Shown here piece after piece: positions 58,146-64,000 of a stretch of DNA of 64,000 bases; the stretch's first letter is position 1, and each line of letters opens with the position of its first letter. A program made the position numbers and the translations under genes. The stretch is from Chiua virens (Eukaryota > Basidiomycota > Agaricomycetes > Boletales > Boletaceae). Location of the stretch: contig JAHNUO010000002.1 in the NCBI GenBank assembly GCA_019787685.1, forward strand, positions 2,170,001 to 2,234,000. Direction: 5' to 3'. The notes under the pieces are model-generated. The model saw only the letters and a program-made list of their open reading frames with translations. It was not told where the DNA came from and did not search any database.

Positions 58146-59335
58146 TACCTGTCAGATTCAATGCTAGGAACGAGCGTCTCTAATGTATCCCTTTCAACGT
58201 TGGATTTATATCCGATCTTCAGTCCTCTAGGCTTCACTAGTACTAGTCGTATCGTGCTCGTGCCTTGGTTCTCGTTCGATTTCCAGAGACCAGCATGCCC
58301 GCTTCGCTATAAAAACGGGCCCTTCTATGATCTTGAGCATCCAATTTGAATTGTTCAGACTCATATACTAGTTCACTTCGAGTACTTCACACTGATATTC
58401 AGTAGACCAAATGATCACATCAGTGATCATGACCGTCACTTTTTATGGGTGACGCTGACATCCTTTTCACGCTGCAACAGACGTTGATTATCAGTAACCA
58501 TACTTTGTGTAGTGTCAGAGATACGCAGTGTCCACACCTGTGACGGAGTTTGTGAGCGTCTTGCTTTTCATAGAGAATGAGGTCTAGACTCACTAGCACT
58601 CTCGATAAGTACTTTGTGCACTCTTCAAAGAGCATGAGACTAGGCGAGGCGAGGTTGTGCTCTATCGACTTTCGACCGGCGGCACCGGGTGTGACGCGTG
58701 ACTGCATCGTTTCGATTTGTTGGCTTCATCATGGGCCGGGCCGGCGGTGCCTATTAATACTTAGGCTCTTGTGACGCGTGACAGTCGAATCGATCGAAAT
58801 GGGTACACTTCAATCGTTCAACGCATATGCACTGTGAGTGAGCTACCACTGAGCGCGCGTCACTATGATTTGACTCCAACTTGGGTGAGTTTTTTTCTCT
58901 CGCTAGCAGCACGTAGGACGACATCAAGCACACTCGACAGCTGCCGTCTCGTTCGCGTGCTGTGTTTCCACACCATAAACCTTGTCTTTGACGGCGAGCG
59001 TTTCGGTGCTGGTAACCGCCCTTGCGAGATCATCACATGCAGCTGGATGACGGTCGTAATTTGCAATCGGAGCAGTCACCTTACCTCGTTATTCTCTAAA
59101 TCCTAGTCGTATGTTCGCTGACTCATTGGCACTGGCTCGCCTCTTTCCCAGTGCACGTTTTTGGTAGTAAGACAACCACAATATGTCCAACCTAAACGAC
59201 GTATACCTCTGAAAACACAGACAATCTGGAGAAGATAAACCCATCTGGCGAGTCCATAACCTGCATCGTTACTATTCTGACCTGACAGAATGATCATTGA
59301 CGCTCCGCCACAGTCGAACATTGACAAAGCTTCCT
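58146..59335. other. no recognised gene
   Basis: I see nothing coding. GTGACGCGTGAC occurs twice in direct orientation (58691 and 58771). Confidence 0.5.
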
Positions 59336-60810
59336 CTAATTGAGTAAATTCCCATCTACCGTGGATCCTTTAACAACCACCGGAATAATCCCTGTAAACA
59401 AGGGAGGTTTCTTGGCTGTTACTTCACAACCAATTAACTGCTTACCTCCCGTGGCCAGAAACCAAGGACGATGGTGACACACCCGGAGAAATCCTGAAAC
59501 GAAACCTCCATGCGCCGTGATAGATATAACTAACGTGTTCGTGAACTCTCGGCGCGCAAGGAATCGCAGAAGAAAGCCCACATTGTTCACTGTCTTTGCG
59601 AAATATCATATCCAACACACTTGTTACACGCCGATCGACGTCATCGTGCGTCTCTCGGCAATTCGGATCCCAAAGGGTATCAGTCCTCGGTGAATCCGTC
59701 CTCGATCGTGTATTCTGGGAATGCCTCGTGTATTTCTGAGCGCGTGCGCCGCTTGTCGCAGGTGTGGATTCCAGCTTGCTCGCGGATGTTCTATGATTCC
59801 ATGTGAGCGCAAGGCATAGATACATTGGTTGGACAAATTCACCTCTACAATGGTCGTCTGAATACCGGAGACAATGGATTCGTCGAAGGTAATCTTGTGT
59901 GTACGTATAGCGCGCGTCAAAGGGCTAGTGTAAAACTTTTCCGGAAGAGGAACACCGAATCGCCGTTCGGTCACCCAGGCAGAATGTGTTTCCTGGGCCT
60001 GCTTCTCGCCTAACGGTGTAAGATGTGGGTCGGCTATGGAATAACATTGAGATGGCGGTTCTCCGATAAACCGGTTACGCACGTCCCCATACGATCTCCG
60101 CATCACCATTGAGTTTCGACCAGTATCTGACTCGATCATTGAGGAGAATATCATGCCACTTTCAGATAACACTCACTCATCCCATGCCTTCGAGACAACC
60201 CATGAATACCAAATTGAAGTGAAGAAGATACTGAACGACGCACCTGTGGGCCATATTTCTCCCAGGCATAGTTATCTTGGTAGAACAAATCCTATGAGAT
60301 ATAGACTCGAAGGACATGCAAATGCACGACACTCACGATATCCTTCGCCGTGTCTGCCTAAAAAGAACACCTTGTACTGGGTCCCTCGCGGGGCAGTCTG
60401 GTTGAGGTTCTGAATCGCCGTAGAGAACGTTGTCCACCGATCAGGACTCGTATCTATCAAACCAAATCCGGGGAGGATCTAAGAAATGTTCAGTCCCTCC
60501 GAGTCATCAACGACCCGGGTGTACAGAAACTAGTGATCCGCAGTGGTAGACTCACAGCCTAGTAACAGGGGATTAGTATGACGATCAAGTGAGGATTGAA
60601 AGTGATTTAGAATTCACATACCTTTTCGGGGGAAGACACTGATGACGATGTTTCGAGATCTAGACTGTCTTGGACGAAAATCCTGGTACTGTCTATTTGA
60701 ACATGGGATCAATCAATCATTGTCGATTTCAAGATCGGACGCGCAATCGTCCATCGGTACTAGTATCATATATTACTGACCTCGTATTTCCGCGTGTTCA
60801 TAGCAAATAT
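59336..60810 (-). CDS. phosphoglycerate-mutase-type histidine phosphatase, copy 1 (frame-broken)
   Basis: Fungal members of this cytosolic group act on small phosphorylated metabolites, and the substrate is unknown. Clear exons are 60478-60337, 60275-60244, 60187-60177 (11 bp), 60126-60083, 60033-59843, 59790-59582, 59529-59446 and 59391-59336. Motifs are YKVFFLGRHGEGY (phosphohistidine site RHG), SKLNGDAEIVWG, DPHLTPLGEKQAQETH, FYTSPLTRAIRTHKITF, GIHTCDKRRTRSEIHEAFPE, the second catalytic histidine SITAHGGFVSGFLRV and LATGGIIPVVVKGS. One extra T breaks the frame between FTED and TLWDPNCRE. Upstream at about 60620-60690, VPGF and FVQDS are split by a T run one base short. The first exon is not settled. 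Confidence 0.82.
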
Positions 60811-61235
60811 GCGACGTTGTGATGATTCTGGGTGTGATTCGAATGAGAGAGCTCGCGCCGTATTAATATTACTACCATACAGGAACACGGCCGGGCCTTC
60901 CCTCGCGCACTGCCAAGTCCATAGCTTCTCTGAGACAGTGTAATCAAATATATATTACACGGGAACACGGGCACATCTACAGACACATTGAAGTATGGGA
61001 AAGGAAATTCTTAGAACTTGAAAGCGCAGTCACTGTATGCTGTGCAAGGGGTTGAACCAATGAGATATATTGTTGTGACGATGGCAGTGATCTTCACAGA
61101 TTCTGGGCTCGTATCGCAAGAAATTCGCCGGGTCCCCCGGACAAGAACTGGACAAGTAAACAGCAATCATATAAATTTCACGAAATTGATGGATTTAATT
61201 TGTCACCAGCCCAAGGTACTGTGTGGTGGTAAGTC

Positions 61236-62442
61236 CTAATGACGCAATGGCGTTTCCACGACAGATCCTTTCACAACGAGAGGTATTATTCCTGACAGAA
61301 CCAGCAATAGCCTTAGCACATTATAGAAGACGAGAATACCGGTACAGGTAACGAACCTCCTGTAGGCAGATACCAAGGACGATGCTTGCACATTCGCAAG
61401 AAACCGCCGATGAACCCTCCATGCGATGTGATCGAGACAACTGACGGAGCGATGGGCGAGATTAAGCACAGGAAGAACATCGAACGAAACAGGACACGAT
61501 ACATACAGGTCTCTGTATCATTATGGAATATCATGTCCAACACATGCATCGCGCGACGATCAATATCATCGTACGTTTCTCGATAATCCGGCTTCCAGAG
61601 TTCGTCGTTCTCCGTGAAACCATTCTCGAAGTAGTACTCAGGAAACGAGGCATATATTTCTGAGCGTGTCCGTCGCTTGTCACAAGTATGCACGCCATTG
61701 TGTTCGCGAGCATTCTATGCAATGTGCATGGAAAGATATGCGCAAGCATGATGACACTTGTAGGCAGCTTACCTCGACCATAATTGGCTTTGGACCGGAG
61801 GGTGGAAAGACGCCGTCAAATGTCAGTTGATGCGTGTGTATCGCGCGCGTCAGAGGACTGGTGTATAGCTTTTCTGGGAGGGGAATGCCAAAAGGACGTT
61901 CTTCCTCCCAAGCAGCATGCGCCTCCTGTGCTCGCTGTTTGCCCAACGGCGTCAGTTGTGGATCGGCTGTGCTACCACTCGTCAGTCAGGTTGATTGGTC
62001 ACAGTGAGGCCATCCTAGAATAGCTGAACAGCGACGTACGGCCTCACGTAATCTCGTCATCGCCGTTCAACTTTGCCCAGTATCTAATTTGAACGATCAA
62101 CAGTGATCGTATACCCCAAAGCAGTAAAACTCACTCGCTCCATGCCTTGACATGTCGTACACCAGGGTCAAAGGATAAACTAACATCGCTCATTTGACAA
62201 CCCACCTTGGACCCATACTTTGCCTCGGCCACGTTGTCTTGAAATGCAAAACATCAATATACAAACGACACATCAAGCGTACGAATCGGAAGCAACGCAC
62301 GATAACCTTCACCATGCCGGCCCAGAAAAAAGACCTTGAATTGAGTCCCTGGCCTAGCAGTCGCGTTGAGTCGCCCAATCTCTGCAATAAATTTCGTCCA
62401 CCGGTCCGAAAATGTATCGATCAGACCGAATCTTGGGAGTAC
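61236..62442 (-). CDS. phosphoglycerate-mutase-type histidine phosphatase, copy 2
   Basis: This is a tandem paralogue of the gene at 59336-60810. Exons run 62442-62301, 62237-62206, 62145-62135 (11 bp), 62083-62048, 61971-61773, 61714-61509, 61441-61357 and 61291-61236, and all of the core is in frame. Motifs are LPRFGLIDTFSDRWTKF, FKVFFLGRHGEGYHNVAEAK, YWAKLNGDDEITT, DPQLTPLGKQRAQEAH, KLYTSPLTRAIHTHQLTF, HNGVHTCDKRRTRSEIYASF, FTENDELWKPDYRET, VSITSHGGFIGGFLRM and GIIPLVVKGSVVETPLRH. The N-terminal exon or exons must lie between 62520 and about 62760 but could not be fixed. The catalytic histidines and arginines are all present, so the enzyme could be active. Confidence 0.85.
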
Positions 62443-62607
62443 CTGTGAGTTCAGTGTCACCACTTCAAGCACCCTTACAAGATCGGAGATGTAGCATAAT
62501 CGTCAACTCACAGCCTGGTGGTGCCCAGATCAGGGACGGGTCGAGTAATACAAGTGGAACACCCAGTGGTTTAGCATTTAACGGCCCTGCGGGCAGACCT
62601 GGACCCC

Positions 62608-62898
62608 GAGCGATAAATTGATTATGTAACATGTTAATATTATAATACATCGTACGATTCACGAGCAAGACAGTAGATGCGTGTTATGATAGAGAGACAG
62701 TTGATTTCTTGCGTTGAAGATCGAAACGAAACTTACACCCGTTTGAGTAAATAATGGCAGTCACAACTCGGGTGTAGATTGTCAACGGACTCAGAAAAAG
62801 TCATGCTTCGTACCCCAAGCGATAAACAGATTATGTAACATGCTATTCTAACACATTGTGCGATTTACGAGCAAGATTTTGAAGACAGTAGATACATT
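62608..62898. repeat. direct repeat near the phosphatase 5' side
   Basis: About 75-85 bp starting ACCCCGAGCGATAAATTG at about 62602 recur from about 62814 as ACCCCAAGCGATAAACAG, followed in both by GATTATGTAACATG, then CGTACGATTCACGAGCAAGA and TGTGCGATTTACGAGCAAGA respectively. It lies in the upstream region of phosphatase copy 2. Confidence 0.7.
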
Positions 62899-64000
62899 TT
62901 ATATACTTAATCATCTAGATCAGCTGAGTGAACAATAAGCCTGTAAAGAACATGAGCAAGAATAATAAATGTTAATCAATCGTGATAAACTGACGTTGCC
63001 AGAATGTGGGAAACAAATTGAACGGCCTCCATCGGAACGTGGGTGTATACGTGTGGGCGGCATTTTGACAGCATCATGACAAGGACAGGGCCCTTGAAAC
63101 TGCACGGGACAGGGAGCAGGACATAGACTATACGATTCCATAGTAAGTGCGAAGGAACACGCTTTTCTGTAGAAAGGCACAAAGATATGTAGTACGATAG
63201 TGGAGAAAGCGATTGTATACATACTTCAAGAAGTTGTCGCACCGTACGGTCATCTTTTACAACATCATGGTGGGTCGCCATGAGGGCCCGGGTGTAGGGG
63301 TGCAAGGTGATGTTTCGATGAGCTCAACTCGGAGGTTTACATATAGCAATGGAAGACGCACGGGACCGGCGGTCGTGAGACTGCGACTTAGACGAATGAT
63401 TTGAAAAATTTATGGACAGGTCTAGACGAGCAGATTTATCAGGGAATTGGGATTACAAGTGAAACAGCCTGTCGTTGCGGTACGTTTGTGATTCAGATGC
63501 AAAATTTTAATCATCATCACACACATATCGAAGCGTGAATTGAAATACACTAGGTGATATCCGCTCCACTGATGGCGATATGAATTTGTGTTGTCGGGAT
63601 TTGATGCGAAAGGAGGCTTATGACTTGCAAGCCTGAAATACGCACCGTTCATCGTTTTGTCGTTTCAACCATTCTTATCGATATGTGCCTGCATGCGAAA
63701 GATTCATTGGAAACGCGGATTAGAAAGGTACGTACTTTTAAATGTTTTTGCAAGAGAACGAGAGTGTTCAAAACAGCAACCGGTGTATTTCCGATCTTTG
63801 ACACCATTGTGGACCTTAGTCGAAGTCAACGTATGTTCCGTTCGCGAGACAGGAGCAGTTTGACGTATTGAAACACAGAATTTTCACGCATGTTGTCCCT
63901 CCGGCACGCTCTTGGGACATATACCCGACAAAATTATTTAAAAAAAAATAGCAGGCTTCATGTCTGTGGCAGATTTAGTGGTGTACGGAGGGACGTGCAA
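62899..64000. other. no recognised gene
   Basis: Several short frames exist on both strands but none has a recognisable motif or splice chain. A relic of a third phosphatase copy was considered but is not supported. Confidence 0.4.

Noticed and set aside
62920..63222. Minus-strand frame ending in C-S-L-S, a possible CaaX motif
   Set aside because: It is a 100-codon frame with no pheromone-like features, has no aliphatic pair typical of farnesylation, and lies 12 kb from the receptor.

Overview
The window is fungal nuclear DNA from a mushroom-class basidiomycete (Agaricomycetes). The genes carry many 45-70 bp GT-AG introns. There is a FunK1-type kinase, a STE3-type pheromone receptor, a Plavaka transposase and a KDZ transposase of the CxC5/CxC6 type, and this mix is typical of Agaricomycetes. 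Placement near Ceratobasidiaceae (Rhizoctonia-like) is only an impression from protein style.

Positions 1 to about 24,340 are a transposon graveyard. A nearly complete Plavaka transposase (654-3123, minus) lies between two direct copies of a 480 bp repeat. Then come two related KDZ-type elements in mirror image, meeting head to head at about 10,055-10,103. Element A (about 6.15-10.05 kb) is truncated. Element B (10,103-24,337) has inverted terminal repeats of about 350 bp and three genes: a KDZ transposase, a cysteine-cluster companion protein (called X here) and a protein with a tandem array of SUMO-interacting-motif-like repeats. A DIRS-like tyrosine-recombinase retrotransposon (about 16.83-22.65 kb) sits in what reads as a small intron of the KDZ gene. 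A solo LTR with a 5-bp target duplication is nested inside the DIRS reverse transcriptase.

Positions 26.6-46.2 kb are mostly ordinary single-copy genes: FunK1 kinase (frame broken), YIH1/IMPACT, succinate-semialdehyde dehydrogenase, a fumarylacetoacetate-hydrolase family enzyme, the SIN component Cdc14, a four-helix membrane protein, a Tpa1/Ofd1 dioxygenase, the nucleolar RRM protein Nop13, a coiled-coil tail-anchored protein and tRNA-Arg(ACG).

Positions 46.9-62.7 kb hold three gene families as tandem pairs: a STE3 pheromone receptor (pseudogene plus intact copy), an MFS sugar transporter (two intact copies with the same exon lengths through exons 2-12) and a phosphoglycerate-mutase-type histidine phosphatase (one copy frame-broken). 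Between them lie an AlkB-like dioxygenase and a five-exon NEDD8 gene. No CaaX pheromone precursor was found in the spaces around the receptors.

Exon boundaries were read by eye from splice consensus, reading phase and family conservation. They may be off by a base in places, and several N-termini are unresolved.
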